Assembly: GCA_964567125.1 (NCBI GenBank)
Contig: CAZMLC010000003.1
Coordinates: 27,303 to 91,302, forward strand
Length of the DNA: 64,000 bases
Source: CAZMLC01 sp964567125
GTDB lineage: Bacteria; Verrucomicrobiota; Kiritimatiellia; RFP12; UBA1067
Direction of reading: 5' to 3'
In this document: piece after piece, positions 1 to 8,030 of the stretch
Layout of the letters: the number at the start of each line of letters is the position of its first letter
How positions within the stretch are numbered: the stretch's first letter is position 1
Translations under genes and position numbers: made by a program
The notes under the pieces: model-generated
Database searches by the model: none
Told to the model about the DNA's origin: nothing
What the model saw: only the letters and a program-made list of their open reading frames with translations

Positions 1-255
1 CTCTTGCTGAAACGCGCACACCGGGAATTCACGCGTCAGCACGCCATAGCGGTTCATGGCTGATTCCGTCCACTGGTTCGTTGTTGAACAGCGGACGCGG
101 AAGAGCGCATCGTTCAAGACATCCACGCGCAAAAAACGACCGTCCTCCAGCGCAACCACGACATTTTGCTTGGTTAGCGCCGCAGTATCCTTCCACACAG
201 GTCCAGCCCAACATATCCCCACGCAGAGCCCTGCAAAAATTATAATGTGTTTCAT
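1..255 (-). CDS. Secreted glycoside hydrolase, GH31-like N-terminus (partial)
   Basis: The 85 codons from the ATG at 255 to the window edge are open, so the 3' part lies outside. GAGGA stands 4 bp before the ATG. Residues 1-17 form a signal peptide (KHIIIFAGLCVGICWAG) with a cleavage site around Ala17/Gly18. The following stretch (ALEDGRFLRVDVLNDALFRV, then RYGVLTREF) resembles the N-terminal beta-sandwich of GH31 alpha-glucosidases/alpha-xylosidases, where an 'LRVxVxxDxxFRVR' strand precedes the TIM barrel. The family call is an inference from this short piece; the catalytic residues are not in the window. A longer frame at 29-322 on the same strand is a shadow without a signal peptide. Confidence 0.55.
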   Translation of the reverse strand, partial: MKHIIIFAGLCVGICWAGPVWKDTAALTKQNVVVALEDGRFLRVDVLNDALFRVRCSTTNQWTESAMNRYGVLTREFPVCAFQQE

Positions 256-396
256 AGTCCTCGCTTATTCGCGTTTTCACGTTTATGCTTCGTTTAAATT
301 TACCATACTTTAGAAAGTTCAATCAATGTAATTTGCCGATCCGAACAGAAAAGAAACACTTTTTCCGAAAAATTATTTCGCCCGATTCCGCAAGCA

Positions 397-407
397 TGAT
401 ATACTAC
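397..407 (+). promoter_or_regulatory. Extended -10 promoter element
   Basis: TGATATACTAC contains an extended -10 (TG-n-TATACT, hexamer 400-405) about 36 bp before the esterase ATG at 442. No good -35 is visible, as expected for extended -10 promoters. The identical 11-mer occurs at 1673-1683 before the beta-propeller gene. Confidence 0.5.
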
Positions 408-441
408 TACACCATACGATTTAGAACACGGATCCGATGCC

Positions 442-1248
442 ATGAAAAAAACCATTGCCTTTTTACTCAGCGTGGCAGCCCTGAGCGCTGCCGCAGAAAT
501 CACGGTTGTTCGCGATGTGCCCTATTACGCTGACCTGACCAACGCCTATCAGTCTGCGCAATGCACCCTCGACATCTCTACGCCTTCCAGCGCGACCAAC
601 CTGCCCGTACTGCTCTTTTTTCACGGCGGCGGCCTGACCGGCGGTAAAAAACATTTTCCCGAAATGAACCGCAGCAACCTCGTCGTGATCACGGCCGAGT
701 ACCGGCTCTATCCCAAAGCGCCCTTTCCCTGTTTTATCGAGGATGCCGCCGCAGCCGTGGCCTGGACCTTTCGCCATGCGGCCGCCTATGGCGGGGACCC
801 CCGCAAGATCTATGTCAGCGGACACTCCGCTGGCGGCTACCTTACGGCTATGGTCGGCATGGATCCGCGCTGGTTGAAGCCGCACACCCTCTCGCCGCAC
901 AATCTGGCCGGCATCATTCCGGTCAGCGCGCAGGTCACAACCCATTTCAACGTCAAAAAGATGCTGAGTTACCCCGGCGAACAGTACCGCCCCCTGATCA
1001 CCCCGGAAGCGCCGCTCTATTATTGTTCTTCGAACCTCCCGCCCATCTGCATCGTCGTGGGTGACCGCGCCATCGAATGGCCCGCCCGGGTGGAGGAGAA
1101 CGAACTGATGGCCGCAAGCCTGCGCGCGCTCAAGCATCCGTGCGTTGAGTTTCACGAGATCCCCGGGAAGAACCACGGCACGGTCGGACCTGCCGCCGGA
1201 CCTTTTGTCGAGACTTTTATCCGCAAAATTGAGGCAAAAGCCAAATAA
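442..1248 (+). CDS. Secreted alpha/beta-hydrolase (esterase/lipase, HGGG type)
   Basis: This 268-residue protein has a cleavable signal peptide (MKKTIAFLLSVAALSAAAE), so it acts outside the cytoplasm. Around residues 58-62 is the oxyanion-hole motif F-H-G-G-G. The nucleophile elbow G-H-S-A-G-G is near residues 130-135, and a C-terminal His lies in 'GKNHGTV' (about residue 239), completing a Ser-His-Asp type triad. These are hallmarks of the hormone-sensitive-lipase/BD-FAE-like carboxylesterases. In polysaccharide-degrading bacteria such enzymes often remove acetyl or feruloyl groups, but the substrate cannot be read from the sequence. The ArsD-like gene follows after 21 bp and is probably cotranscribed. 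Two further HGGG esterases lie at 35848 and 59274. Confidence 0.85.
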   Translation: MKKTIAFLLSVAALSAAAEITVVRDVPYYADLTNAYQSAQCTLDISTPSSATNLPVLLFFHGGGLTGGKKHFPEMNRSNLVVITAEYRLYPKAPFPCFIEDAAAAVAWTFRHAAAYGGDPRKIYVSGHSAGGYLTAMVGMDPRWLKPHTLSPHNLAGIIPVSAQVTTHFNVKKMLSYPGEQYRPLITPEAPLYYCSSNLPPICIVVGDRAIEWPARVEENELMAASLRALKHPCVEFHEIPGKNHGTVGPAAGPFVETFIRKIEAKAK

Positions 1249-1269
1249 ACCCGCAGCACGGAGGGAGCC

Positions 1270-1599
1270 ATGCGACAGCTCGCGCTTTATGAACCTGCTA
1301 TGCTCTGTCCAAGCGGCCTCTGCGACGAGGCTTCCGATCCTGAACGTGTGCGCATTTTCGCTGCGCTGGCCTGCTTGCGGGCACACACCATCGCAACCGA
1401 ACGGCACAATTACGCCCTTGATCCGCTCGCCTTCATGATGACCCCTGCGGTACTCGACGTGCTCGCGGCCCACGGCGAAAACTGCCTGCCGATTACGCTC
1501 GTGGACGATGCGGTCGCGTTGTTCGGCCGCTATCCCACGGCCTCTGAGCTGGAAACCTGGTTTGACCTGCCGCAGGGGACGTTGAATCCCGCCTCATAA
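1270..1599 (+). CDS. ArsD-like protein (orphan arsenical metallochaperone/repressor family)
   Basis: The protein has 109 residues and a strong GGAGGGA ribosome site before the ATG. Its whole length follows ArsD, the arsenite metallochaperone and weak ars-operon repressor: 'YEPAMLCPSGLC' near residues 7-18, 'DPERVRIFAALACLR', 'ATERHNYALDPLAF', 'LPITLVDDAVALFGRYPTA' and 'ELETWF'. In characterised ArsD the metal site is Cys12-Cys13-Cys18. Here position 12 is Leu while the other two cysteines remain, and the C-terminal CC pairs of plasmid R773 ArsD are absent. No arsA, arsB, arsC or arsR gene is in the window; the neighbour is an esterase. It may be a divergent thioredoxin-fold ArsD relative with altered metal binding. 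Confidence 0.75.
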   Translation: MRQLALYEPAMLCPSGLCDEASDPERVRIFAALACLRAHTIATERHNYALDPLAFMMTPAVLDVLAAHGENCLPITLVDDAVALFGRYPTASELETWFDLPQGTLNPAS

Positions 1600-1672
1600 A
1601 CGGCATGAACACAAGGCTGATTTTCGTTATTCGCGCGGATTCACATTTCTATAGAGTTTTTTGAAACAATAC

Positions 1673-1683
1673 TGATATACTAC
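1673..1683 (+). promoter_or_regulatory. Extended -10 promoter element (second copy)
   Basis: TGATATACTAC, identical to 397-407, has its -10 hexamer TATACT at 1676-1681, about 44 bp before the ATG at 1726. The two genes downstream of the copies may share promoter class. Confidence 0.5.
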
Positions 1684-1725
1684 ATCCATTTAAATTCGGA
1701 ATCCGATCTGTTGGGGGAAAATGTG

Positions 1726-3000
1726 ATGAGGACATTCAGCGTTGTTTGTGCATGGGTGATCAGTGGTCTTGCGGCGAGCCTGCTCCACGCGGAAACGCCG
1801 TGGCCCTGTTTCCGCGGCATGGATAGCGGTAAGTCGGAGGCAAAAGGGCTGCCGCTCACCTGGAGTGAAACCGAGAACATCGTGTGGAAAACCGAAATCC
1901 CCGGACTCGGACACTCCTCCCCGGTTGTCGCGGACAATCAGATCTGGCTGACCACCTCGCCCGACAAAGGCATAACGCGCCATCTGCTGCGCATCGATTT
2001 CGTCACGGGCAAAATTATCAACGACTATACGCTCTTCACCTATCCCCGCGCGACGAATGAGATCTGTCACCAGATGAACAGCCACGCCACGCCGACGCCG
2101 ATCATCGATGATCATAAAATCTATGTCTCCTTCGGCAATCCCGGCATCGCCTGCCTCGATACGAAAACAGGCGAAAAAATCTGGGAACGTCGCGATATCA
2201 CCAACAATTACCACGATGTGGGCGGCGCGGCGACACCGATCATGGCAGGCGATAAACTCATCGTGATCAACGACGGCCATACCAATGCCCTGCACTACGT
2301 CATCGCCCTGGACAAGAAGACGGGCAAGACCCTCTGGCGCACAGACCGCGTCTACCCGACCAACCATCCAAAACCCTACATGACCCATGCCTTCTGTCCG
2401 CCACTGGTCATGACCGTGAACCATAAGCAGCAGCTCATCAGCCCGAGCGCGCACGGTGCGCGCGCCTATGACCTTGAGAGCGGCAAGGAGCTCTGGTATT
2501 CGCACTTCAAAGGCTGGTCTGTCGTACCGCAGCCGAGCCAGTTCGGCAACCTGGCGATTATGTGCAACGGCGTGGTGGGCGATCGTCAAATCATGGCCGT
2601 CCATGCGGACCGCGCCGCGGGCGACATCACCGGCACAGACGCCATTGCCTGGCGCGTCCAAAAGCACGTGCCGGATATGGCCTCCCCTGTTTTGGTCGGG
2701 AACCGCCTCTACGCCATGAGCCCCACGGTGCTCAGCTGCATTGATCCGCTCAACGGAACGGTCCTGTGGACAGGCAAAGTCACGGGGCAGCACATTGCCT
2801 CGCCCCTGGTGGCCGATGGCTACCTCTACCTCTTTAACCGCAAGGGTGGCAGCACGGTTGTGAAACTGGGTGAGACCTTTGCCGTCGCAGCCACCAATAC
2901 GCTCGCGGAAGGCTGCTCAGCCACACCGGCGATTTACGGGAAATCCCTGATCGTTCGTACGGAAAAGCACCTCTATCGGATTGAAAAGAAGACGCCCTGA
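1726..3000 (+). CDS. Secreted PQQ-binding-like beta-propeller repeat protein
   Basis: The start is placed at the ATG at 1726, because the upstream TTG (1711) lies inside the GGGGG ribosome site. This gives 424 residues. A signal peptide (MRTFSVVCAWVISGLAASLLHAE) is followed by 'WPCFRGMDSGKSEAKGLPLTWSETENIVWKTEIPGLGHSSPVV', the standard opening of PQQ-like (YVTN/BamB-type) propellers in planctomycetal and verrucomicrobial proteins. Repeated blades read 'D..TGK..W...': 'LDTKTGEKIWERRD', 'LDKKTGKTLWRTDR', 'YDLESGKELWYSHF' and 'IDPLNGTVLWTGK'. There is no C-terminal cytochrome or sulfatase domain. PQQ binding is not demonstrated; the fold may serve as a scaffold. It appears to be monocistronic. 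Confidence 0.85.
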   Translation: MRTFSVVCAWVISGLAASLLHAETPWPCFRGMDSGKSEAKGLPLTWSETENIVWKTEIPGLGHSSPVVADNQIWLTTSPDKGITRHLLRIDFVTGKIINDYTLFTYPRATNEICHQMNSHATPTPIIDDHKIYVSFGNPGIACLDTKTGEKIWERRDITNNYHDVGGAATPIMAGDKLIVINDGHTNALHYVIALDKKTGKTLWRTDRVYPTNHPKPYMTHAFCPPLVMTVNHKQQLISPSAHGARAYDLESGKELWYSHFKGWSVVPQPSQFGNLAIMCNGVVGDRQIMAVHADRAAGDITGTDAIAWRVQKHVPDMASPVLVGNRLYAMSPTVLSCIDPLNGTVLWTGKVTGQHIASPLVADGYLYLFNRKGGSTVVKLGETFAVAATNTLAEGCSATPAIYGKSLIVRTEKHLYRIEKKTP

Positions 3001-3036
3001 GTCCTCAAAATGTGACAATTTTCGTGCTGATTTGAG

Positions 3037-3052
3037 CCTGTTTTGCGACAGG
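3037..3052 (+). terminator. Weak hairpin after the beta-propeller gene
   Basis: CCTGT-TTTGCG-ACAGG forms a 5-bp stem 36 bp after the stop codon. It has no T-run, so a Rho-independent role is doubtful. The rest of 3053-3201 is AT-rich and probably holds the promoter of the sigma factor; a short CCTCTTTTT/AAAAAAGGG inverted repeat lies at about 3138-3158. Confidence 0.3.
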
Positions 3053-3201
3053 ATTGAATCATAACTTAATATTTATCAATATCTTAAAAAATACCGACTA
3101 GAATCTAATTGATCGCATCATCCTATTTTCTAGCTTGCCTCTTTTTCGGAAAAAAGGGAAAATAAAGGGCAATAAAAGGAAAGTTGGCTCGTTCCCTCTC
3201 A

Positions 3202-3789
3202 ATGAAGTCACAGACGATAGATGAATCACGTTCGGATGCCGAACTGTTGAAAGCGTACACGAAAGGCGATACACAAGCCTTTGATCTTCTGGTTGCGCGT
3301 TATCAACAGGCACTCTTTTCATGGTTTTTAGGAATGACCGGCAACCGGACGGACGCGGAAGATCTTTTTCAGGAAGTGTGGGTTCGCATCCTCCGCCATG
3401 CCGATGGATTCAACGATGTCTCCTTCCGCGCATGGATGTGGCAGATTGCTCGCAATCTGCTCATTGACTTCAGACGCAAGAAGAAACCGGATTTCAGCTT
3501 GGATGCAACGGACGATACAGACGATCAGCCCATGATCGATCAGCTCGTCTCGCCATCGGTAGGCCCGGCAGAAGGACTGGAATGGAGCGATGCCGCGAAG
3601 CTGGCATTGCAGGCCGTTCACCAGCTGCCCGCGGTACAGCGCGAGGTGTTCCTGATGCGCGTGGAAGGCAATCTCTCGTTTAACGAAATTGCCGAAACGC
3701 TGGGGATCCCGCTCAACACCGCGCTCGGACGCATGCACGATGCAACATCCAAGCTGAAGAAGATTTTATCAAAAGGGGGCGTACTATGA
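3202..3789 (+). CDS. RNA polymerase ECF sigma factor
   Basis: This sigma-70 family extracytoplasmic-function factor of about 195 residues directs RNA polymerase to a dedicated regulon. Region 2 spans about residues 20-95 ('ARYQQALFSWFLGMTGNRTDAEDLFQEVWVRIL', then 'FRAWMWQIARNLLIDFRRK'). Region 4 is C-terminal ('LPAVQREVFLMRVEGNLSFNEIAETLGIPLNTALGRMHDATSKLKK'), with the usual helix-turn-helix. The ATG at 3202 has a poor ribosome site; a TTG at 3184 sits 3 bp after AAAAGGA and may be the real start, adding 6 residues. Its last codons overlap the next gene (ATGA at 3786-3789), so the two are translationally coupled. Confidence 0.9.
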   Translation: MKSQTIDESRSDAELLKAYTKGDTQAFDLLVARYQQALFSWFLGMTGNRTDAEDLFQEVWVRILRHADGFNDVSFRAWMWQIARNLLIDFRRKKKPDFSLDATDDTDDQPMIDQLVSPSVGPAEGLEWSDAAKLALQAVHQLPAVQREVFLMRVEGNLSFNEIAETLGIPLNTALGRMHDATSKLKKILSKGGVL

Positions 3790-4151
3790 AGACAACGCAA
3801 GAGCCGATGATGGACAGCGAGATGGAGGAGATCCTCGCCGTTGTTTCACCTTTGGTAAAATCGTCGTTCGCCAAACTGGGCGGTCCCCGTCCAGCGGTGC
3901 TCGAGGCGATTCACCAGGAAGCGCAAAAACACGCGCTGAAGCGTCAGTTGCGCACGCGTATGCTTTTTTCGCTGAAGATTACCGCACTGGCCGCATCGGT
4001 CCTCGCGCTCGCGAGTACGGCGATTCTCGTGTTGCCTAAAGAACCCGCTCATCTGCTCGCGAAAGCCCATCCTAAGCAGGCGACCCAAGAGTCGCTGGCC
4101 AATTTCGTGATGGCCTATCAGGGCATGGACAGCGATTCCTATTTTAATTAA
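3786..4151 (+). CDS. Single-TM protein coupled to the sigma factor (putative anti-sigma)
   Basis: The 121-residue protein overlaps the ECF sigma gene by 4 bp. It has a soluble N-terminus (about residues 1-58), one transmembrane helix (about 60-84, 'FSLKITALAASVLALASTAILVLP') and a short outer tail. The position and topology fit an anti-sigma factor that holds the sigma at the membrane. However, the zinc-binding HxxxCxxC of the ZAS family is absent and I do not recognise the sequence, so the role rests on context. It converges with rsfS, and the two stop codons overlap by 4 bp. Confidence 0.7.
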   Translation: MKTTQEPMMDSEMEEILAVVSPLVKSSFAKLGGPRPAVLEAIHQEAQKHALKRQLRTRMLFSLKITALAASVLALASTAILVLPKEPAHLLAKAHPKQATQESLANFVMAYQGMDSDSYFN

Positions 4152-4516
4152 TCCGCTGCGGCGAAGGGCACGACTTTCGCTTTGCTCCAGAGGCGTTCGA
4201 TATCGTAGTACGCACGCGCCTCGGACGAAAAGACGTGAACCACCACGTGGACATAGTCCACAACCACCCAGCCGCTATCCGGTTCGCCCGAGCTGCGGTA
4301 ACTCGAGACGTTCAGCGCCTTCATCTGCTTCTGGGTTTCCGCGATCAACGCCTTTAAGTGCGGTCCGGACGTGCCGGTGGCGATCACATAGAAATCGGTT
4401 ACGGAGGATTGTCCCCGCACATCAAAGATACGAATGTCCGCCGCCTTGCGATCGTCCAACGCCTTGGCAGTCTCAATTGCAATCTGTTCTGAACTTAATT
4501 CCATACTCTTCACCAT
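4148..4516 (-). CDS. rsfS: Ribosomal silencing factor RsfS (Iojap family)
   Basis: The 122-residue protein matches RsfS, which binds ribosomal protein uL14 and blocks subunit joining in starvation. Diagnostic stretches are 'ALDDRKAADIRIFDVRGQSSVTDFYVIATGTSGPHLKAL' and 'SGWVVVDYVHVVVHVFSSEARAYYDIERLW' (W-v-l-D-y-g-d-v-v-V-H-i-F in the family). It is the last gene of the minus-strand run and overlaps the nadD 3' end by 44 bp; the nadD-rsfS order is common across bacteria. An alternative ATG at 4504 with GGTGAAG upstream would shorten it by 4 residues. Confidence 0.95.
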   Translation of the reverse strand: MVKSMELSSEQIAIETAKALDDRKAADIRIFDVRGQSSVTDFYVIATGTSGPHLKALIAETQKQMKALNVSSYRSSGEPDSGWVVVDYVHVVVHVFSSEARAYYDIERLWSKAKVVPFAAAD

Positions 4517-5114
4517 ACAAACGTTTTTCCTTGATGTACTCCTCTACTGCAGGAGGAACAAGATACCTGATTGAGCGGCCTTCCGCAACCCTTCTCCTGA
4601 TTTCCGAAGAAGAAATATCGCATAACCGGCCCTGGATGACGTTTTCAAGCAGGCTCCGGCTCTCCGCTTCCGGGAATCCCAGATCGAGCGGCGTCAAGGG
4701 CAGATCAATCCCCGGCCGCTGCACGCCCACCACCTCGCACAGGCTCAGCAGCTCCTCGGGGCGATGCCACAGATGCAACTCGCGCAAGGAATCCATGCCC
4801 ATTACAAAGACGAGCGTGGCCTCGGGATAACGCGCCTTCAGCTGCCGCAGCGTATCCACGGCGTACGAGACGCCGCCACGCTCCAACTCGAGACGCGAAA
4901 TCTCAAACCGCGGATCGCCCGCAACAGCCCGCTCCAGCATGGCCACGCGATCCTCAGCCCGCGCCAGAATCTTCTGCCCCTGCTTGAAGGGCGAACAGTG
5001 GCACGGCATCAGCAGCAGCCGGTCCAGACGGCAATTCTCAAAAACAGATTGCGCCACCATCAGATGCCCGTTATGAATCGGATTGAACGTTCCGCCAAAA
5101 ATACCGATACGCAT
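4473..5114 (-). CDS. nadD: Nicotinate-nucleotide adenylyltransferase
   Basis: The 213-residue enzyme transfers AMP to nicotinate mononucleotide in NAD synthesis. It starts with the nucleotidyltransferase signature 'GIFGGTFNPIHNGHL' (the HxGH motif is H18-N-G-H here). Later come 'GMDSL..LHLWHRPEEL' and the C-terminal 'ISSSEIRRRVAEGRSIRYLVPPAVEEYI', matching the family's ISST.IR motif. Length is normal. It starts 4 bp after the ATPase stop codon and overlaps rsfS. Confidence 0.95.
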   Translation of the reverse strand: MRIGIFGGTFNPIHNGHLMVAQSVFENCRLDRLLLMPCHCSPFKQGQKILARAEDRVAMLERAVAGDPRFEISRLELERGGVSYAVDTLRQLKARYPEATLVFVMGMDSLRELHLWHRPEELLSLCEVVGVQRPGIDLPLTPLDLGFPEAESRSLLENVIQGRLCDISSSEIRRRVAEGRSIRYLVPPAVEEYIKEKRLYGEEYGIKFRTDCN

Positions 5115-5117
5115 GAC

Positions 5118-6098
5118 TTACTCCGGATCAAACCAGCACATCTGGCTGGCATCAACCTTAAATGCAACCGTCTCTCCCACACGCACCGAACTGTCGGGTG
5201 CCACGCGTGCGATCACGCGTTCGTGCGCGGCGTTGACCACCTGCAGATAGGTCTCCGCGCCCATGGGCTCGATCACATCCACGCAGCCCGCGAATGTGGC
5301 AGCCCGGTCTCCTGCCGCGCAGAACTGCATCGCCTCGGGGCGGAACCCCAGCGTGCGTCCCTCGCGCTGCAACATGTTCATCGGCGGCGTACCGATAAAG
5401 CCCGCCACAAACCGGTTAGCCGGTGAACGATACACCGCCATGGGCTGGTCCACCTGCTGCACCACACCGTTGTTCATCACCACGATCCGGTCGCTCATGG
5501 TCATGGCCTCCACCTGATCGTGCGTTACGTAAATCATGGTCGCCTTGAGTCGCCGATGCAGCCGCGTGATCTCGCTGCGCATCTCCACGCGCATCTTGGC
5601 ATCGAGATTCGAGAGCGGTTCGTCGAATAAAAAGACCTTGGGCTTGCGCACAATCGCGCGGCCCACGGCCACGCGCTGACGCTGTCCGCCCGAAAGCTGC
5701 TTGGGCAGCCGCTTCAGGTACTCCTGCAAACCGAGGATCTCCGCGGCCTCCTGCACACGCTGCTCGATCTCGCGCTTCGCCACATGCCGCAACCGCAAAC
5801 CGAACGCCATGTTCTCAAACACCGTCATGTGCGGATAGAGCGCATAGTTCTGAAAGACCATGGCGATGTCGCGATCCTTCGGCGGCAGATGGTTGACGAC
5901 GCGGTCGCCAATCGTAATCGTCCCCGAGGAGATCTCCTCCAATCCCGCGATCATGCGCAGCGTCGTCGACTTTCCGCATCCCGACGGCCCGACCAGTACA
6001 AGGAATTCACCTTCGTGAATTGAAAGATTCACATGGTTCACCGCCAGCACACCGCTGTCGTAAGATTTGCACACATTCTGGAGAACAACACCAGCCAT
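5118..6098 (-). CDS. ugpC: MalK/UgpC-type ABC transporter ATP-binding protein
   Basis: The 326-residue sugar-importer type ATPase has Walker A 'GPSGCGKST' (about residues 38-46), Q-loop '[17 protein letters not shown]', signature '[32 protein letters not shown]' with Walker B, and the H-loop '[10 protein letters not shown]'. The C-terminal regulatory TOBE-like part is somewhat short. In this family the ATPase energises MalFG-type permeases for maltose, glycerol-3-phosphate or oligosaccharides and often serves several transporters. No such permease or binding protein is nearby. The permeases upstream are of the oligopeptide class, which use a different ATPase type, so this is probably an orphan shared ATPase. 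Its ATG directly abuts the DUF493 stop codon. Confidence 0.9.
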   Translation of the reverse strand: MAGVVLQNVCKSYDSGVLAVNHVNLSIHEGEFLVLVGPSGCGKSTTLRMIAGLEEISSGTITIGDRVVNHLPPKDRDIAMVFQNYALYPHMTVFENMAFGLRLRHVAKREIEQRVQEAAEILGLQEYLKRLPKQLSGGQRQRVAVGRAIVRKPKVFLFDEPLSNLDAKMRVEMRSEITRLHRRLKATMIYVTHDQVEAMTMSDRIVVMNNGVVQQVDQPMAVYRSPANRFVAGFIGTPPMNMLQREGRTLGFRPEAMQFCAAGDRAATFAGCVDVIEPMGAETYLQVVNAAHERVIARVAPDSSVRVGETVAFKVDASQMCWFDPE

Positions 6099-6389
6099 TT
6101 ACAACACCATCTTGACCCCTGGAACGCGTTTCACTTCACCATCAAAGGCGATCATCTCGTCGCGGCTCTGCATCTCGATCGAGACGCTGAACGCGACGTA
6201 ATGCCCGCTCGAGGAGGCCCGTGCAGCGGCCAGCGGCGCTTTCACCGCGTAGCGCTTCACGATCGTCTCCAGCTGCGGTTCCACCTGCTTCGCCACCTCC
6301 GCGATGATGCGGAAATGAAAAACCGCCGGATAGGCCAGCTCCTGTTGAACCGCCTCGGTTTTCTGAAATGGATTTTTTTTCTGTAACAT
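6099..6389 (-). CDS. DUF493 (YbeD-like) family protein
   Basis: This 96-residue small protein resembles E. coli YbeD. A conserved 'YPAVFHFRIIAEV' (YbeD: FPTPFTYKVMG) is followed by 'SSSGHYVAFSVSIEMQSRDEMIAFDGEVKRVPGVKMVL' (YbeD: SSKGNYHSVSITI...IVRMVL). The ACT/ferredoxin-like fold of YbeD suggests a regulatory or ligand-binding role, which is unknown here. It is expressed with the ATPase it abuts and sits 36 bp downstream of yejE, the spacer being filled by a heptamer repeat. Confidence 0.75.
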   Translation of the reverse strand: MLQKKNPFQKTEAVQQELAYPAVFHFRIIAEVAKQVEPQLETIVKRYAVKAPLAAARASSSGHYVAFSVSIEMQSRDEMIAFDGEVKRVPGVKMVL

Positions 6390-6394
6390 TTTTT

Positions 6395-6417
6395 AGTGGT
6401 CAGTGGTTAGTGATCAG
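6395..6417. repeat. 7-bp tandem repeat between yejE and the DUF493 gene
   Basis: Three units of seven bases (AGTGGTC, AGTGGTT, AGTGATC) plus AG fill the 36-bp spacer. Related AG-starting heptamers occur at 63063-63097. Confidence 0.7.
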
Positions 6418-6425
6418 GAAAATGG

Positions 6426-8018
6426 TCACTCCATTTTGCTCTGCTGCCGCGGATCAAAGGCATCGCGCAAGCCCTCGCCGATCAGCACGGTCAGCAACAT
6501 TACGCTGAAGAGCGCTAGCGAGGGAAAGAGGATCAGCCACCACGCCCAGCGGAACATCTGCGCCTGCTGCAACAACTCGCCCCAACTCGGCGTCAAAGGT
6601 GGCAATCCGAAGCCCAGGAAGTCCAGCGCAGCCAACGAACCAATCGCGCCGAGCAACGAAAAGGGAAAGAGCGTGATCATCGGCGTCAGGGCATTCGGCA
6701 GGATATGCCCGAAAATAATGCGCACAGCCGAGAGCCCCTGACAGCGCGCAGCCTCCACAAACGTCTGGTTGCGCAGCCGCAAAAACTCCGCGCGCATATA
6801 GTACGAAATACCGATCCAGTTGAACAGGCTGTAACAGAACAACAGCAAGCCGAAACTGCGACCCAGCGCCGAACCGATGAAGATCATCACGTACAAAAAG
6901 GGCAAGGCGCTCCAGATCTCGGTGAGCCGCTGCCCGGCGATATCGACCCAACCGCCAAAGTAGCCCTGAATCGCCCCGATCACCAGTCCGCCCAACATGG
7001 CCCACAGAGACAAGACCATTCCGAAAATCATGGCGATGCGCATGCCGTAAAGAATGCGCGCAAAAACATCGCGACCCGCGGCATCAATCCCCATCCAATG
7101 CCCTGCGATCGGCCGGTAGGGCCAGGCGATTTCCGAAAGCGAACAGGCGATCGAGACCTTGCCCTGCTTCCACGGCAACACCGCGGTGGGCGCTGTACCC
7201 TTGAACGCCTCGACAGCCAATTCCTGGATCGAGCGGCGCAGCGCCTCAGGCAGCGCCTGCCAGCGCGCCCGTTCAACCGGGTAAACCTCCTGCTGATCCA
7301 TGCGGAAGTGCAGCTGGAACGGAAGGTCCGGCGTATTCACCTGACGGAATGCCAGCAGCACGGTCTCGACGGGACGCGGCTCCTTCTGCGGCGGAACAGC
7401 CGGCAGCCGCACCCGCACCTGCACCGCCGGATCCTTCACCTGCCGCGCAAGGCCTTCGACCGCCGCACTCTGACGTCCCTCGAACCGTTCCTGCAGCGCC
7501 TGCCGCAGCGTTTCCGGCAACACCCAGTGATGCGCCAGCGCCTGCCCCTCAATCCGGGTCACGCCGGGGAAGAAGGCCTCGCAGCTCAGCGGCATCACGA
7601 TAGTTCCCGTGCGCAGCACATGGAGTCGGCCGGCAAAGATCTCCGGCACCACGGAGACGTTCACTGTACGGCAGGCTCTCAGCGTGCGCGCATCCACCAC
7701 ATCGCCGGGACTGTAGCGCACCGGCGCCCACACGACGCGATTTCCCGGCTGTCCGGTAAAGGCCTCACTTGCCACCAGCGCATGGTAGTTGGGCGCAGAG
7801 GGCTCCGCCTCAGGTCCCAGCAGATCGCGCTGCGTCAGGTTCTGCACAAATGGCAAAAAAGAGCGGCCGTTCAGACGCAGGTAGAGCGGCTTGCTGTTGC
7901 AGATCAATTCCGCGACCAGGCTGACGCCCATCAGGATGCACAACACCACGAGCGCAATGCGCGCCCGTTTAATCTGCATAAAATTGTGTAACCGTTTTTG
8001 TGTCAGCGGAGAGAGCAT
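6426..8018 (-). CDS. yejE: Oligopeptide/microcin C-type ABC permease YejE with long insert
   Basis: The 530-residue inner-membrane permease has TM1 at about 20-40 and a five-helix DppC/OppC-type core after residue 320. It includes the EAA loop 'FVEAARCQGLSAVRIIFGHILPNALTPM' and 'ALDFLGFGLPPLTPSWGELL'. Landmarks shared with E. coli YejE (341 residues) are 'ELI.N.KPL..R..G', 'WAPVRY' (97-102) and 'HWMGIDAAGRDVFARILYG' (307 onward). In E. coli these last two are about two dozen residues apart; here about 200 residues lie between them, on the outer side after TM1. The partner is yejB, 12 bp upstream. No yejA binding protein or yejF ATPase is seen. Confidence 0.9.
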   Translation of the reverse strand: MLSPLTQKRLHNFMQIKRARIALVVLCILMGVSLVAELICNSKPLYLRLNGRSFLPFVQNLTQRDLLGPEAEPSAPNYHALVASEAFTGQPGNRVVWAPVRYSPGDVVDARTLRACRTVNVSVVPEIFAGRLHVLRTGTIVMPLSCEAFFPGVTRIEGQALAHHWVLPETLRQALQERFEGRQSAAVEGLARQVKDPAVQVRVRLPAVPPQKEPRPVETVLLAFRQVNTPDLPFQLHFRMDQQEVYPVERARWQALPEALRRSIQELAVEAFKGTAPTAVLPWKQGKVSIACSLSEIAWPYRPIAGHWMGIDAAGRDVFARILYGMRIAMIFGMVLSLWAMLGGLVIGAIQGYFGGWVDIAGQRLTEIWSALPFLYVMIFIGSALGRSFGLLLFCYSLFNWIGISYYMRAEFLRLRNQTFVEAARCQGLSAVRIIFGHILPNALTPMITLFPFSLLGAIGSLAALDFLGFGLPPLTPSWGELLQQAQMFRWAWWLILFPSLALFSVMLLTVLIGEGLRDAFDPRQQSKME

Positions 8019-8030
8019 AGCAACACGCGT

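Noticed and set aside
29..322. A 97-codon minus-strand frame at the window start
   Set aside because: An alternative frame from 255 has a ribosome site, a signal peptide and GH31-like strands; the longer frame is a shadow.
463..1473. A 336-codon minus-strand frame
   Set aside because: Antisense to the esterase with signal peptide, HGGG and GHSAGG motifs, which is clearly the real gene.
6705..7991. A 428-codon plus-strand frame
   Set aside because: Antisense to yejE; composition rich in Gln, His and Arg, no domain.
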